From NCBI GenBank assembly GCA_017305535.1, contig JAFKKN010000009.1, positions 186,001 through 250,000 of the forward strand: 64,000 nucleotides of DNA. The letters are read 5' to 3'. The position numbers were made by a program, and so were the translations under genes. The notes below the pieces were generated by a model. It saw only the letters and a list, made by a program, of their open reading frames with translations. It did no database searches and was not told where the DNA came from. This document shows positions 47,235 to 57,167 of the stretch, piece by piece. This stretch comes from Hyphomicrobiales bacterium. Its GTDB lineage: Bacteria; Pseudomonadota; Alphaproteobacteria; Rhizobiales; Xanthobacteraceae. Each line of letters begins with the position of its first letter. The first letter of the stretch is position 1.

Positions 47235-50200
47235 AAAACCCGCTTCGCTCACCCGCCGAATTGCTGGTTCCCGGCCGTGCGCTGACGCTGGCCAATGTCG
47301 CCGATGGCGCCGAGGGGCTGATCGTGTCGGATCTGGCTCGCGCTGTCGCCGCGCGGCCGAAGCCGCCGGCGGTGAGTCTCGCGGTGATCTGTCGCGACGG
47401 TCCCCGCATGTCGCAACTGGCGCGCGCGCTGGACTTCTTCGCGCCCGACATCGACGTGATGCAGTTTCCCGCCTGGGACTGCCAGCCTTACGACCGGGTG
47501 TCGCCCCATAACGGTATCGTGGCGCAGCGCGTGACGACCCTGGCGCGGCTGTCGCGGCTGGCCGGCAGCGACAAGCCACTGATCGTCCTCACCACGGTCA
47601 ACGCCATCGTGCAGCGGGTGCCGGCGCGCGAACAGATCGCGGCGCAGGCGCTGTCGGTCGCGCCGGGCAACGTGGTGCCGATGGATTCCATCGTCGCATG
47701 GCTCGAACACAATGGCTACAACCGTTCCTCCACCGTGCGCGAATCCGGCGAATATGCCGTGCGCGGCGGTATTCTCGATCTTTATCCGGCAGGGCTCGAC
47801 CAGCCCGTGCGCCTCGATTTCTTCGGCGACGCGCTGGAGTCGATCCGCTCCTTCGACGCCGAAACCCAGCGCACGCTGTTGACGATGCGTGGTCTCGATC
47901 TGGTGCCGGTATCGGAATTCCAGCTTGTCACCGAAACCATCAAGCGTTTCCGCATGGGTTATGTCGCGCAGTTCGGTGCGCCGCGCCGTGACGACCTGCT
48001 CTATGAAGCGGTGAGCGAGGGACGCCGCCATCCCGGCATGGAGCACTGGTTGCCGCTATTCCAGGAGCGGATGGATACGCTGTTCGATTATCTCGGCGGT
48101 ACGCCGATTGCGATCGAACCGCAGGGCGAGGATGCGGCGCGCGAACGCTTCGCACAGATCGTCGACTACTACGATGCGCGGCGCGAGGCGCTGGAGCACG
48201 ACAGCGGTGGCGCGATTTATCAGCCGCTACCGCCGGATCGACTGTACCTCACCGAGAACGAATGGCAGGCGCGGCTTGAGGCTCTAGCGCTGGCGCGGCT
48301 GACGCCGTTTGCCGTGCCCGATGGCGCCACCGACGCCATCGATGCCGGCGCGCGGCAGGGCCGCAACTTCGCGCCGGAACGCGCCGACAGTTCCGTGAAC
48401 GTCTTCGCCAGCGTCGTCGCGCATGTGCAGGCGTTGCAGGCCGCGCGCAAGAAGGTGGTGGTCGCGCTGTGGAGCGAAGGCTCGCGCGAGCGCATGGCCA
48501 ACATGCTCAAGGACCACAAGCTTCTCAACCTCACCAGCGTCAATGCCTGGCGCACGGTGCAGGCGACGCCGCGCAACGAAACCATGCTGGCGGTGGTTGG
48601 CATGGAATCCGGTTTCGAGACCGACGCCGTTGCCGTTATCACCGAGCAGGACATTCTTGGCGATCGTCTGGTGCGGCCGCGCAAGGCCAGCCGCAAGCTG
48701 GACAACTTCATCTCCGAAGTCACCAGCCTGTCGACCGGCGACATTGTCGTGCACGTCGAGCACGGCATCGGCCGTTTCATCGGCTTGCAGACGCTCGACG
48801 TCGCCGGCGCGCCGCACGATTGCGTCGAACTGCGCTACGCCAACGAGACAAAACTGTTCCTGCCGGTCGAGAATATCGACCTGCTGTCGCGCTACGGATC
48901 GGATCAAACCAATGTCGAACTCGACAAACTCGGCGGCAGCGGCTGGCAGGCGCGCAAGGCGAAGCTGAAGAACCGCATTCGCGAGATTGCCGGCGAGTTG
49001 ATCAAGATCGCCGCCGAGCGGCATCTGCACGAGGCCCCGAAGCTTCCGGTGGAAGCGGGCGTCTATGATGAATTCTGCGCGCGTTTCCCCTATGAGGAAA
49101 CCGAGGATCAACTCACCGCCATCAATGCCGCGCTGCACGATCTCGAAAGCGGCAAGCCAATGGATCGTCTGGTTTGCGGCGACGTGGGTTTCGGCAAGAC
49201 CGAGGTGGCGCTGCGCGCGACGTTCGCCGTGGCAATGCAGGGCAAGCAGGTCGCGGTGGTGGTGCCGACCACGTTGCTGGCACGCCAGCATGCGAAGAAT
49301 TTCGCTGAACGGTTTCGTGGTTTCCCGGTGAACGTCGCACAGGCGTCGCGGCTGGTGTCGTCGAAGGAACTGAGCCAGACCAAGAAGGGCATCACCGACG
49401 GTTCGGTCGATATCGTCGTCGGTACCCATGCGCTGCTCGGCAAGGCGATCAAGTTCAAGGACCTCGGCCTGCTGGTGGTGGACGAGGAACAGCACTTCGG
49501 CGTGTCGCACAAGGAGCGATTGAAGCAACTTCGCGCCGAAATTCATGTTCTTACGCTCAGCGCGACGCCGATCCCGCGCACCTTGCAGCTGGCGCTGACT
49601 GGCGTGCGCGATCTCTCGATCATCGCATCGCCTCCGGTGGACCGCCTCGCCGTCCGCACCTTCGTCGCACCCCACGATCCGTTGATGATCCGCGAGGCGC
49701 TGCTGCGCGAGCGTTATCGCGGCGGGCAGGCTTTCTATGTCTGCCCGCGCATCGACGACCTCGCCGAGGTGAAGGATTTCCTCGACAAGCACGTCCCGGA
49801 AATGAAGGTCGCGGTGGCGCACGGCCAGATGCCGCCGGCCACCATCGAAGACATCATGTCGGCGTTCTATGACGGCAAATACGACATCCTGCTGTCGACA
49901 ACGATCGTGGAATCCGGCCTCGATATTCCGACCGCGAACACGCTGATCGTGCACCGCGCCGATATGTTCGGTCTCGCTCAGCTCTATCAGTTGCGCGGTC
50001 GCGTCGGCCGCTCGAAGCTGCGCGCCTATGCGCTGTTCACGCTGCCGGCGCAGCAGAAGATCACCGCGCAAGCCGAACGTCGCCTCAAAGTGCTGCAATC
50101 GCTGGAAACGCTCGGCGCGGGCTTCCAACTGGCGTCGCACGATCTCGACATTCGCGGCGCGGGCAATCTGCTTGGTGAGGAGCAATCCGGCCACATCAAG

Positions 50201-50749
50201 GAAGTCGGATTCGAACTGTATCAGTCCATGCTGGAGGAGGCGATCCTCAACCTCAAGGCCGGCATTTCCGAACCGGTGGCGGATCGCTGGTCACCGCAGA
50301 TCACCGTTGGAATGCCGGTCCTCATTCCGGAAGACTATGTGTCCGATCTCGCGGTGCGGTTGTCGCTCTATCGTCGGCTGGCCGATTTCGAAACCGAGGA
50401 AGACATCGAGAATTTCAGCGCCGAATTGCGCGACCGCTTCGGGCCATTGCCGGACGAGGTGCGTTACCTGTTCAAGGTCGCGGCGATCAAGACCTATTGC
50501 CTGCGCGCCAATATCGAGAAGCTCGATGTCGGTCCGAAGGGCGCCGTGATCACCTTCCGCGACAACAGTTTCGCGCAGCCGGATCGCTTGGTGTTTTTCA
50601 TCAAGCAGCATGGGCAGGCGGCCAAGGTGCGCCCGGACATGAAGGTGGTATTCCTTCAGACATGGGAAACGCCAGAGGAGCGTCTCGCGGGCGCAACCGA
50701 AATCGTCCGTCAACTGGCGAACCTCGCCGAAGGCCGCAAGGCTGCCTGA
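47231..50749 (+). CDS. mfd: Transcription-repair coupling factor
   Basis: An 1172-residue Mfd that removes RNA polymerase stalled at DNA damage and recruits UvrA. The N-terminal UvrB-like module (LALAD..FAPDIDVMQFPAWDCQPYDR, then VVPMDSIVAWLEHNGYNRS) is followed by the RNA polymerase interaction domain (FISEVTSLSTGDIVVHVEHG, IGRFIGLQTLDV), and the translocase core: motif I VCGDVGFGKTEVALRA, motif II VVDEEQHFGVSHKE, ATPIPRTLQLALTGVRDLS and QLYQLRGRVGRS. The C-terminal TRCF domain is complete. It overlaps sdhE by 4 bases. Its partner UvrA is also in this window. Confidence 0.97.
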   Translation: MKNPLRSPAELLVPGRALTLANVADGAEGLIVSDLARAVAARPKPPAVSLAVICRDGPRMSQLARALDFFAPDIDVMQFPAWDCQPYDRVSPHNGIVAQRVTTLARLSRLAGSDKPLIVLTTVNAIVQRVPAREQIAAQALSVAPGNVVPMDSIVAWLEHNGYNRSSTVRESGEYAVRGGILDLYPAGLDQPVRLDFFGDALESIRSFDAETQRTLLTMRGLDLVPVSEFQLVTETIKRFRMGYVAQFGAPRRDDLLYEAVSEGRRHPGMEHWLPLFQERMDTLFDYLGGTPIAIEPQGEDAARERFAQIVDYYDARREALEHDSGGAIYQPLPPDRLYLTENEWQARLEALALARLTPFAVPDGATDAIDAGARQGRNFAPERADSSVNVFASVVAHVQALQAARKKVVVALWSEGSRERMANMLKDHKLLNLTSVNAWRTVQATPRNETMLAVVGMESGFETDAVAVITEQDILGDRLVRPRKASRKLDNFISEVTSLSTGDIVVHVEHGIGRFIGLQTLDVAGAPHDCVELRYANETKLFLPVENIDLLSRYGSDQTNVELDKLGGSGWQARKAKLKNRIREIAGELIKIAAERHLHEAPKLPVEAGVYDEFCARFPYEETEDQLTAINAALHDLESGKPMDRLVCGDVGFGKTEVALRATFAVAMQGKQVAVVVPTTLLARQHAKNFAERFRGFPVNVAQASRLVSSKELSQTKKGITDGSVDIVVGTHALLGKAIKFKDLGLLVVDEEQHFGVSHKERLKQLRAEIHVLTLSATPIPRTLQLALTGVRDLSIIASPPVDRLAVRTFVAPHDPLMIREALLRERYRGGQAFYVCPRIDDLAEVKDFLDKHVPEMKVAVAHGQMPPATIEDIMSAFYDGKYDILLSTTIVESGLDIPTANTLIVHRADMFGLAQLYQLRGRVGRSKLRAYALFTLPAQQKITAQAERRLKVLQSLETLGAGFQLASHDLDIRGAGNLLGEEQSGHIKEVGFELYQSMLEEAILNLKAGISEPVADRWSPQITVGMPVLIPEDYVSDLAVRLSLYRRLADFETEEDIENFSAELRDRFGPLPDEVRYLFKVAAIKTYCLRANIEKLDVGPKGAVITFRDNSFAQPDRLVFFIKQHGQAAKVRPDMKVVFLQTWETPEERLAGATEIVRQLANLAEGRKAA

Positions 50750-50763
50750 TCGCTGGCGAGCTG

Positions 50764-51996
50764 CTACGACGCCGCGCGTTTCGTGTCACTCGCCAGCCGC
50801 GTCAGCAGCGACGCGGCTGTATCGTTTGCGGCCAGCGTTTCGACACGAACATGCGGATCGATGTGCGAGCCCCGCCGCGCGCTATGCATCGTGTATTTCA
50901 TCACGCTGGCCAGGCGTTTGGCGATGGTGTCGGCATTGCGGACTCCCGCATCGGTGAATACGGCGGTCATCGATCCGTCATCATGCATCGTCGCGAAATC
51001 CATCCGACGCATCAGGCGGCTGAGAATGCGCGCGGCGTCATATTGTTCGCGCGGATGGCTTTCGGGAAAAGAGAAGCGGGCGACGGAGAGGTCTGAGCGC
51101 CGCGTCTGCGCCTGTTTGATGGCAGTTTCGAAGTCGCGATTGAACGCGGCCGGCGTGAGCAGCCCCGTACGCGAATCGAGCAGACCGCCAGCATCGATCG
51201 AGCGGAGCGTGCGATTGATCCGTTGTTCGAAAGCATGTTGCCGGATCAGCGGCAAGGCGATGGCCACGACCTGTGCGGGATCGCCGTTGACCCTCTCGAG
51301 GTTCGGCAGATCATAGGCGTGTTTCGATCCGGAGGGCGCGATGATCGGCAGGTTGCGGAAGCGCGGGTCCTCGGAGAGGACGGTGAGGAAGGCGTCGAGC
51401 ACGCGGTCGGTGAAGCCGTCGCCGATCACGATGCCATCGATGTCGCGCGCATTGAGATGTTTGGCGGCTGCCTCGATACTCAGCGCGCCGACCACTCCCA
51501 TTTGCACACCGAGCGCGACGGATAGCGTCGGATAGCTGGCGCCACGCCCGATCAGAAGGACGGTGGCGTCCTGCAGCGGGTCTGAATCCGCGAGCTGACG
51601 CGATGTCTTTGGCTGATCCGCCTGACGCCGCAACATCGCGGCATGGAGCGCGCGCACCCGCAGCGCGGCACGCAGCCTTGCGGCCAAGCGATCCGCGCCG
51701 TTCTCCATCGGTGAGAATGGAATGGCATTGGCGGGCAGTGAAGTGGCCGCATCCAGTACGATCAATGGAACATAAGGCTCCACCGCCGCGATCTGCGTCG
51801 CGAGTGTTTCGAATGCGACTCTGTCTTTGGCCGGGCTTCCGACGATGACCGCTGCCGGTGGCGTTTGCTCCAAGGCTTGCACTGCATGGGCCCAATTGGC
51901 CTCGACGACGGAGTCCAATCCGGCGGCGCGGACGCCTGCGACAAGCGCACGGTTGGCGTCGCCGACGATGGCAAGGATCGGTCCGTGTTTCGACAT
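50764..51996 (-). CDS. Receiver-like protein with degenerate GGDEF domain
   Basis: A 410-residue PleD-like protein. Two receiver-type alpha/beta regions (residues about 7-125 and 145-255) resemble response-regulator domains, but no conserved Asp phosphorylation site is evident. The C-terminal part opens like a GGDEF domain (LLDSRTGLLTPAAFNRDFET), yet at the GGDEF position it reads FATMHDDGSMTAVFTDAGVR, lacking the metal- and GTP-binding residues. It is therefore unlikely to make cyclic di-GMP and may instead bind nucleotide or partner. It is convergent with mfd (14 bp gap). Confidence 0.75.
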   Translation of the reverse strand: MSKHGPILAIVGDANRALVAGVRAAGLDSVVEANWAHAVQALEQTPPAAVIVGSPAKDRVAFETLATQIAAVEPYVPLIVLDAATSLPANAIPFSPMENGADRLAARLRAALRVRALHAAMLRRQADQPKTSRQLADSDPLQDATVLLIGRGASYPTLSVALGVQMGVVGALSIEAAAKHLNARDIDGIVIGDGFTDRVLDAFLTVLSEDPRFRNLPIIAPSGSKHAYDLPNLERVNGDPAQVVAIALPLIRQHAFEQRINRTLRSIDAGGLLDSRTGLLTPAAFNRDFETAIKQAQTRRSDLSVARFSFPESHPREQYDAARILSRLMRRMDFATMHDDGSMTAVFTDAGVRNADTIAKRLASVMKYTMHSARRGSHIDPHVRVETLAANDTAASLLTRLASDTKRAAS

Positions 51997-52103
51997 ATCA
52001 GGGCTGCGATGATCTTTTCGAGAACGGAGCAGCCTAGGCGATCGCGCTTAATGGCGCGTCAACGGATCATGGCGGTTTTGATCAGATGTCGTGCCGGATT
52101 GAT

Positions 52104-53600
52104 CTAGTCGGTGCCGACGCGGTCGCGGAAAGCTTCGACCATCAGCGGATTGAGCCCGAGTTCGGCGAGCGCCCCGCGTGCGCGAGCGTTGTCGTTGGCG
52201 CGGCCGGCGAGGCGATGGCCGCTCAATTTGTCCGGCAGCGCCGTCAGCATCGCGCCGTCGCCAAGCCGCTTGGCCCAGGCTTGCAGTTCGTCCGCCTGGA
52301 ATCGATAGCCGCCGACCGCCATGGTCCCCGGTGGTGGGGCCGTGATGCAGATCGCGCCGCTGGTTCGATCGAGCCGCGCCGCGTATCCGGTATCGACATA
52401 GGTGACAGGCTGGGCGTCGCGGCGAAACTCATCACGGGCGGCGATGTAGGCCGCGAGTGGCACCATGGAGCCGCGCAAGGCGAGGGTTCCGGCCTCGGTC
52501 AGCAACGTCTCGCCGGCAATGGGTGATTGTGCATCGTCACGCGGCGCGCCGTAGGAGCCCGGCATGATATCGACAGCCGCTCCGTCGTCGCCCCTGCGCG
52601 CCCCGAACAGGCCGGCTTCGCCAAAGACATAAACATCGGTCAGTCGGACACGTTGGCTCGGCCACGACGGGCTTGATGCGACTTGCTCCGGTGTCCGCCA
52701 TAGGCCGATAATATTGCGGAGCACGGAGTCATGCAGCAGGTCTTCATCCTCGCCGAGGCGCAGCGCCAGCGCGGCGGGGCAGACTAGCGTGTCGCAATTC
52801 AGCTCGATGAGTTGCCGCTCCAGCACTTCGCCGTCGAACGGATGGTGAAGCGCCAACGTACCGCCGCTCAAGAGCCAGCACGCCAGTGTCGAGGCGACGC
52901 CGGCGAACGATCCCATGTATTGCGCGGCAAGAAGCGTTGTGCCCTGGGCCATCCCGCTTTCGAGAAACACCGCAAGCCCACCCGAAATCAGATTCAGGTG
53001 CGTTCGCGGCACGGCCAGCAATCCTTCATTCGTGACGTCGAATGAGATCAGTGCTGCCTGTCGCGCATCGGGCGCCATCGCGGGAGCCATTGCGCCGCCA
53101 TCCGTGATCAGGTCGTCGAGCGGCACCATGCCTTCCGGCAGGTTCGGACCGAAGCCGCAGACGTGGCGGATGGAGAAGGCCTCGACTGCCGCATTCATGA
53201 CGAGATCGGCATGGCTGACGCCGTCGATCCGCGAACATCCGACAATGGCGCGCGCGCCGATACGATTGAGCGCGACCGCAAGATCGGCGTGCCGCCAGAG
53301 CTGCGGCATCAGCGCCACGACCAGTCCCGCGCGATGCGCGGCAAGCACCGTCAACGCGTATTCAACCGTATTGGCAAGCTGCACGGCGACGATCGAATGC
53401 GGCGGCAGCCCGGCGTCAACGAAGTGCGCGGCGAGCGCGGAAATCGCGCGATCGGCCTGCGCGAAGGTCAGCCGCAGCGGCGGCTGGCCGGTCACCTGCA
53501 TCTTGTTGGGGGGATCGATCAGCGCCAACGCATCCGGCTGCCGCGCCAGAATACGGCGGAACAATCCATCGAGGGTCGGTGACGCTGTGGTTTGAAGCAC
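52104..53600 (-). CDS. AMP-binding (ANL superfamily) homologue, divergent
   Basis: A 498-residue protein with the overall plan of adenylate-forming enzymes: N-terminal LTFAQADRAISALAAHFVDA, VQLANTVEYALTVLAAHRAG, and C-terminal VTYVDTGYAARLDRTSGAIC with GGYRFQADELQAW. However, the phosphate-binding loop, normally SGTTGxPKG, reads ALISFDVTNEGLLAVPRTHL, and the usual catalytic Lys near the C-terminus is not seen. It may have lost adenylation activity or be a specialised member. Start is a GTG, 3 bp after the stop of the peptide-binding protein gene, so the two form an operon. Confidence 0.75.
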   Translation of the reverse strand: MLQTTASPTLDGLFRRILARQPDALALIDPPNKMQVTGQPPLRLTFAQADRAISALAAHFVDAGLPPHSIVAVQLANTVEYALTVLAAHRAGLVVALMPQLWRHADLAVALNRIGARAIVGCSRIDGVSHADLVMNAAVEAFSIRHVCGFGPNLPEGMVPLDDLITDGGAMAPAMAPDARQAALISFDVTNEGLLAVPRTHLNLISGGLAVFLESGMAQGTTLLAAQYMGSFAGVASTLACWLLSGGTLALHHPFDGEVLERQLIELNCDTLVCPAALALRLGEDEDLLHDSVLRNIIGLWRTPEQVASSPSWPSQRVRLTDVYVFGEAGLFGARRGDDGAAVDIMPGSYGAPRDDAQSPIAGETLLTEAGTLALRGSMVPLAAYIAARDEFRRDAQPVTYVDTGYAARLDRTSGAICITAPPPGTMAVGGYRFQADELQAWAKRLGDGAMLTALPDKLSGHRLAGRANDNARARGALAELGLNPLMVEAFRDRVGTD

Positions 53601-53603
53601 GGC

Positions 53604-55472
53604 TTACCTGTGCGGCGGTTGCGGCGGCGCGTGCCACCACGTTTCAGGGAGATATCCGGTCAACGCCGTGGCTGTGGGTCTTTGTATCCGATTCCACCGC
53701 GCGATCCATTGTTCCCGGATGTTGTACAGCGGAATTGCGTAGAAGCTGGAGATCAGCACACGGTCGAGCGCCCGGACGGCAGAGACGAACGGAGGACGCT
53801 CGCGCGCTTCCAGCATGGCCGCGATCATCGCGTCGATGGCGGGGTTCTTGGCTCCCATGTAGTTGCGGGTGCCCTGATTGTCGGCGGCCTCGCTGCCCCA
53901 GTAGAACGCCTGCTCGTTGCCGGGGGAGAGCGACTGATCCCAGCGATTTGGGATCATGTCGAAGTCATAGCTGATGCGGCGCTGATCAAACTGCACGGCA
54001 TCGACGGCGCGAACCGAAGCCCGGATACCGGCGCGCTTGAGGCTGGCGCTATAGGCCAGCGCAATCCGCTCCTGGTCGCGCGTCGTTACGAGGATTTCGA
54101 AGGCGAGAGGCTGTCCGCCCTGGCGTTGGCGCAGCACTGCGTTCCTCAGCTCGTAGCCGGCTTGCGACAGCAGCGCCAGCGCACGGCCCAGCGTCGCGCG
54201 GTCGCGCCCTGAGCCGTCACTGACCGGCAGCCGATAGCTGCCGTCCAGAATGTCCGGGCGAACCTGCTTTGCGAATGGCTGCAACAACGCGCGTTCGCGG
54301 GCGTCGGCGGGGCGGCCATAGGCAGAGAGTTCGGAGCCCGCGAAGAAGCCGGGGGATCGTGCATAAAGGTTGAAGAAGTAATTCCGGTTGATCCATTCGA
54401 AGTCGTAGAGCAGTGACAACGCCTCGCGCATGCGGACGTCGGCAAACATCGGCCGCCGCGTATTGAAGACCAGAAACTCGGTCGGGTTCGGCACGCCGGG
54501 TTTGATCACGTCGCGAACGATCTTCCCGGATTTGACGGCCGGCAGATCGTAGCCGCTGTGCCAGCGGAGCGGTTCGTTCTCGACTCGGAAATCGTAGAGC
54601 CCGCGCTTGAACGCCTCGAACTGGCTGTTGGCGTCGCGGTAAAAGTCGAGCCGGATCTCGTCGAAATTCCAAAGGCCCTTGTTGATCGGCAGGTCGCGCC
54701 CCCAATAGTTCGGGTCTCGTGTCAATGTCACGCTGCTGCCGGGATCGACATGGGTGACGCGATAGGGACCAGAGCCCAGCGGTGGCGCCATCGAGGTGTT
54801 CTCGAACGTCGCCTCGTCAACGGCGTGTTTCGGCAGGATCGGCATCAGGCCGAGAATCAGCGGCAGTTCGCGGTCGGCCGCGCCGCCGAATTCGAAGCGC
54901 ACCGTGAGATCGTCGATGGCTTCCGCGTGCGTGACCTTGGCGTAGTAGAGGCGGTGGTTGGGGCGACCCTTGTCGCGCAGCAATTGCCAGGAAAACAGCA
55001 CGTCGGCGGCCCGCACCGGCTGGCCGTCCGAGAAGCGGGCCAGCGGGTTGAGGTGGAACGTCACCCAAGTTCGCGCGTCATCGGTCTCGATCCGCTCGGC
55101 CAGCAGGCCGTAGAGCGTGAAAGGCTCGTCGTTGCCGCGTGCCATCAGGCTCTCGATCACGAAGCCGCGAATCTGCTGCACCGCGAGGCCGCGCACGATG
55201 AAGGGATTGAGGCTGTCGAAGGTGCCACTCAGCCCCTGGACCAGTCGGCCGCCCTTAGGCGCATCGGGATTGGCGTAAGGCATATGAGTGAAGCCGGCGG
55301 CCAAAGCGGGCGCGCCGTGCATGGCAATGCCGTGACTGGTTTCGGCAATCACGGAGTTGCTACCGACCAGCATGGCGATAGCCAGAACGGCCAGACCACG
55401 CAGCCAGATGGCGCAAACGTTACGGCGTGGCGCAGAAATCGGCACGGTTGATGGTGATTCGGAGCGTGTCAC
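53604..55472 (-). CDS. Extracellular solute-binding protein (family 5, YejA-like)
   Basis: A 622-residue protein with a long N-terminal stretch (MTRSESPSTVPISAPRRN) before a hydrophobic signal segment ending in NSVIAETS. The mature part begins HGIAMHGAPALAAGFTHMPY and has SBP_bac_5 motifs: PDAPKGGRLVQGLSGTFDSL, TFHLNPLARFSDGQPVRAAD (typical W/F-x-L-R-x-x-x-x-F-x-D-G pattern) and GSGPYRVTHVDPGSSVTLTR. This fits the YejA type, which binds peptides or microcin C for an ABC importer. No permease or ATPase gene is adjacent; the next gene is the AMP-binding homologue. A shorter start may exist. Confidence 0.88.
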   Translation of the reverse strand: MTRSESPSTVPISAPRRNVCAIWLRGLAVLAIAMLVGSNSVIAETSHGIAMHGAPALAAGFTHMPYANPDAPKGGRLVQGLSGTFDSLNPFIVRGLAVQQIRGFVIESLMARGNDEPFTLYGLLAERIETDDARTWVTFHLNPLARFSDGQPVRAADVLFSWQLLRDKGRPNHRLYYAKVTHAEAIDDLTVRFEFGGAADRELPLILGLMPILPKHAVDEATFENTSMAPPLGSGPYRVTHVDPGSSVTLTRDPNYWGRDLPINKGLWNFDEIRLDFYRDANSQFEAFKRGLYDFRVENEPLRWHSGYDLPAVKSGKIVRDVIKPGVPNPTEFLVFNTRRPMFADVRMREALSLLYDFEWINRNYFFNLYARSPGFFAGSELSAYGRPADARERALLQPFAKQVRPDILDGSYRLPVSDGSGRDRATLGRALALLSQAGYELRNAVLRQRQGGQPLAFEILVTTRDQERIALAYSASLKRAGIRASVRAVDAVQFDQRRISYDFDMIPNRWDQSLSPGNEQAFYWGSEAADNQGTRNYMGAKNPAIDAMIAAMLEARERPPFVSAVRALDRVLISSFYAIPLYNIREQWIARWNRIQRPTATALTGYLPETWWHAPPQPPHR

Positions 55473-55700
55473 GAGTAAAATTTACCACAGCCGCCATGGT
55501 TCGGCCCCGGCCGGGTGTCAAACCCCCGCTCACGGCATTGATCTTTTTGTTCGCCGTTGTATTGAAGGCGTACATTTGATCCGTATGGCGGTGGCCGGCC
55601 ACTCAACGGCCTCATTTGACCAGGAAACGGCAGCTAAAGAGTTGAGGCGAGCGTCCTTTTGCGGTTTCGGACGGCGCCATTCGAGAAAGGGCTTTCCGCA

Positions 55701-56531
55701 ATGAATTTCACCGATGTGGCCGCCCAGGCATGGCGGTGTGGGCGGGGTATGACGGTGGCGGCTGCGGCCGCGGCGTTTGCCGCGACGGCGTTCGTTCCCG
55801 CTGCCCAGGCTCAGCAGCCGGCGGCGCCGGCCCAGCAGAAGGCCAAGTCGAACGGCAAGGCGGCGCCAAAGGCGGCCCCCAAGGCCGAACAACCCGCGCA
55901 GCAGGCTCCGGCGGCACAGGCGCAGCCGCAACAACCGCAGCAGCAAGTGCAGTTGATCTACGCGCCGTGGACCAAGTTTTGTCTCAAGGGGCAGGACGCC
56001 AATGCCAAGCAGGTGTGTTTCACCGGCAAGGACGGCCGCATCGAGTCGGGGCAGCCGGTCATCGCCGCCGTGATCATCGAGCCGGAAGGCGAGCCGAAGA
56101 AGATCCTGCGCGTCACGCTGCCGCTCGGCATGCAGCTGGTTCACGGCACGCGCATCATCATCGACAACAACGCGCCGATGCAGAGCCCGTACGTGATCTG
56201 CTTCGCCAACGGTTGCATGTCCGACTATGAAGTCACTCCGGACATGATCAATCACCTGAAGAAAGGCCAGAACCTCATTGTTCAGGCGATCAATTCCAAC
56301 GGTGCACCGCTGACGCTGCCGCTGCCGCTGGCGGAGTTCGCCAAGGCCTATGACGGTCCGCCGACCGATCCGAAGGTGTTCGAGGAAACCCAGAAGAAGC
56401 TGCAAGAGGAATTGCAGAAGCGGGCCGCGGAAGCGCGGGCCAAGCTGGAAGCGCAGCAGCCGGCGGCTGGGGCCGCGGCGGCCGGAACCGCTGCCACGCC
56501 TCCCGCGACTCCGCCTGCCGCGAAGCAGTAA
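55701..56531 (+). CDS. Invasion-associated locus B (IalB)-like exported protein
   Basis: A 276-residue protein starting MNFTDVAAQAWRCGRGMTVA with a signal segment ending in AAQAQQP. A Gln/Pro/Ala-rich linker (AEQPAQQAPAAQAQPQQPQQ) leads to the IalB domain from about residue 80 (LIYAPWTKFCLKGQDANAKQ, VCFTGKDGRIESGQPVIAAV, then paired Cys in VICFANGCMSDYEV). The tail is helical and ends in Ala/Pro repeats. IalB homologues occur widely in rhizobia, not only pathogens, and a stress or envelope role is likely. A strong terminator follows. Confidence 0.85.
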   Translation: MNFTDVAAQAWRCGRGMTVAAAAAAFAATAFVPAAQAQQPAAPAQQKAKSNGKAAPKAAPKAEQPAQQAPAAQAQPQQPQQQVQLIYAPWTKFCLKGQDANAKQVCFTGKDGRIESGQPVIAAVIIEPEGEPKKILRVTLPLGMQLVHGTRIIIDNNAPMQSPYVICFANGCMSDYEVTPDMINHLKKGQNLIVQAINSNGAPLTLPLPLAEFAKAYDGPPTDPKVFEETQKKLQEELQKRAAEARAKLEAQQPAAGAAAAGTAATPPATPPAAKQ

Positions 56532-56552
56532 GCGCGCGGCGATCGCGACACC

Positions 56553-56582
56553 AAAAAAGCGCCCCGCGAGGGGCGCTTTTTT
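56553..56582. terminator. Rho-independent terminator after the IalB-like gene
   Basis: AAAAAAGCGCCCC and GGGGCGCTTTTTT form a perfect 13-bp stem with loop GCGA, including the T-run. It lies 22 bp after the stop. The mirrored A-run makes it usable for the minus strand as well, where hspQ ends further right. Confidence 0.92.
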
Positions 56583-56684
56583 CGTCTGGATTTCGGCTCG
56601 GGATTCTTGCGGCGAAACGGTGGCGAGCGGGATTCTTGCGGCGGAATCGTGGCGCGTTAGGCCAGCCGGATCAGTTTGGCCAAA

Positions 56685-57017
56685 TCAGTTCAAGGAGGTG
56701 TTGCGCGGGCGGTAGCCGCCGGCTTTGTCCTTGATGAAAATCTCGGCGACCTGCGAGTGCCGCACCGGTTCGCCGGACTCGTCGGCCAACAGGTTCTGCT
56801 CGGAGACGTAGGCGACGTATTCCGACTCGGCGTTCTCGGCCAGCAGGTGATAGAACGGCTGGTCCTTGCGCGGGCGCACTTGTTCCGGGATCGCCAGCCA
56901 CCATTCCTCGGTGTTGGCGAATTCCGGATCGATGTCGAAGATCACGCCCCGGAACGAGAAAATCCGGTGCTTGACGATCTGACCGATCTGAAATTTTGCG
57001 ACCCGCATCTTTGTCAT
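56685..57017 (-). CDS. hspQ: Heat-shock protein HspQ (hemimethylated DNA-binding YccV family)
   Basis: A 110-residue protein starting MTKMRVAKFQIGQIVKHRIF, with the YccV/HspQ pattern FSFRGVIFDIDPEFANTEEW, RPRKDQPFYHLLAENAESEY and AYVSEQNLLADESGEPVRHS. In E. coli HspQ promotes proteolysis by Lon and affects DnaA stability; the family was originally noted for binding hemimethylated DNA. The ATG three codons inside is another possible start. The longer upstream frame overlaps the AEC transporter gene and is not coding. It stands alone. Confidence 0.92.
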   Translation of the reverse strand: MTKMRVAKFQIGQIVKHRIFSFRGVIFDIDPEFANTEEWWLAIPEQVRPRKDQPFYHLLAENAESEYVAYVSEQNLLADESGEPVRHSQVAEIFIKDKAGGYRPRNTSLN

Positions 57018-57167
57018 CCCCGTCGAATAGACCAGGATTGTGGCCGATGCTAGTGGTTCGATTCTAACATTTCGGCGGGTATCCTTGCGGGTCCAAGCTG
57101 TTCCGGCCGGGGCCACCGCGCCGTCCGCCCCTCGACTCCGGCTCAAATCCCGCGGAAATCCGGTTTC

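Noticed and set aside
48284-50194. Long open frame on the minus strand opposite mfd (636 codons)
   Set aside because: It lies entirely inside mfd, has the His/Arg/Asp-rich composition of antisense frames in high-GC DNA and no recognisable domain or ribosome site.
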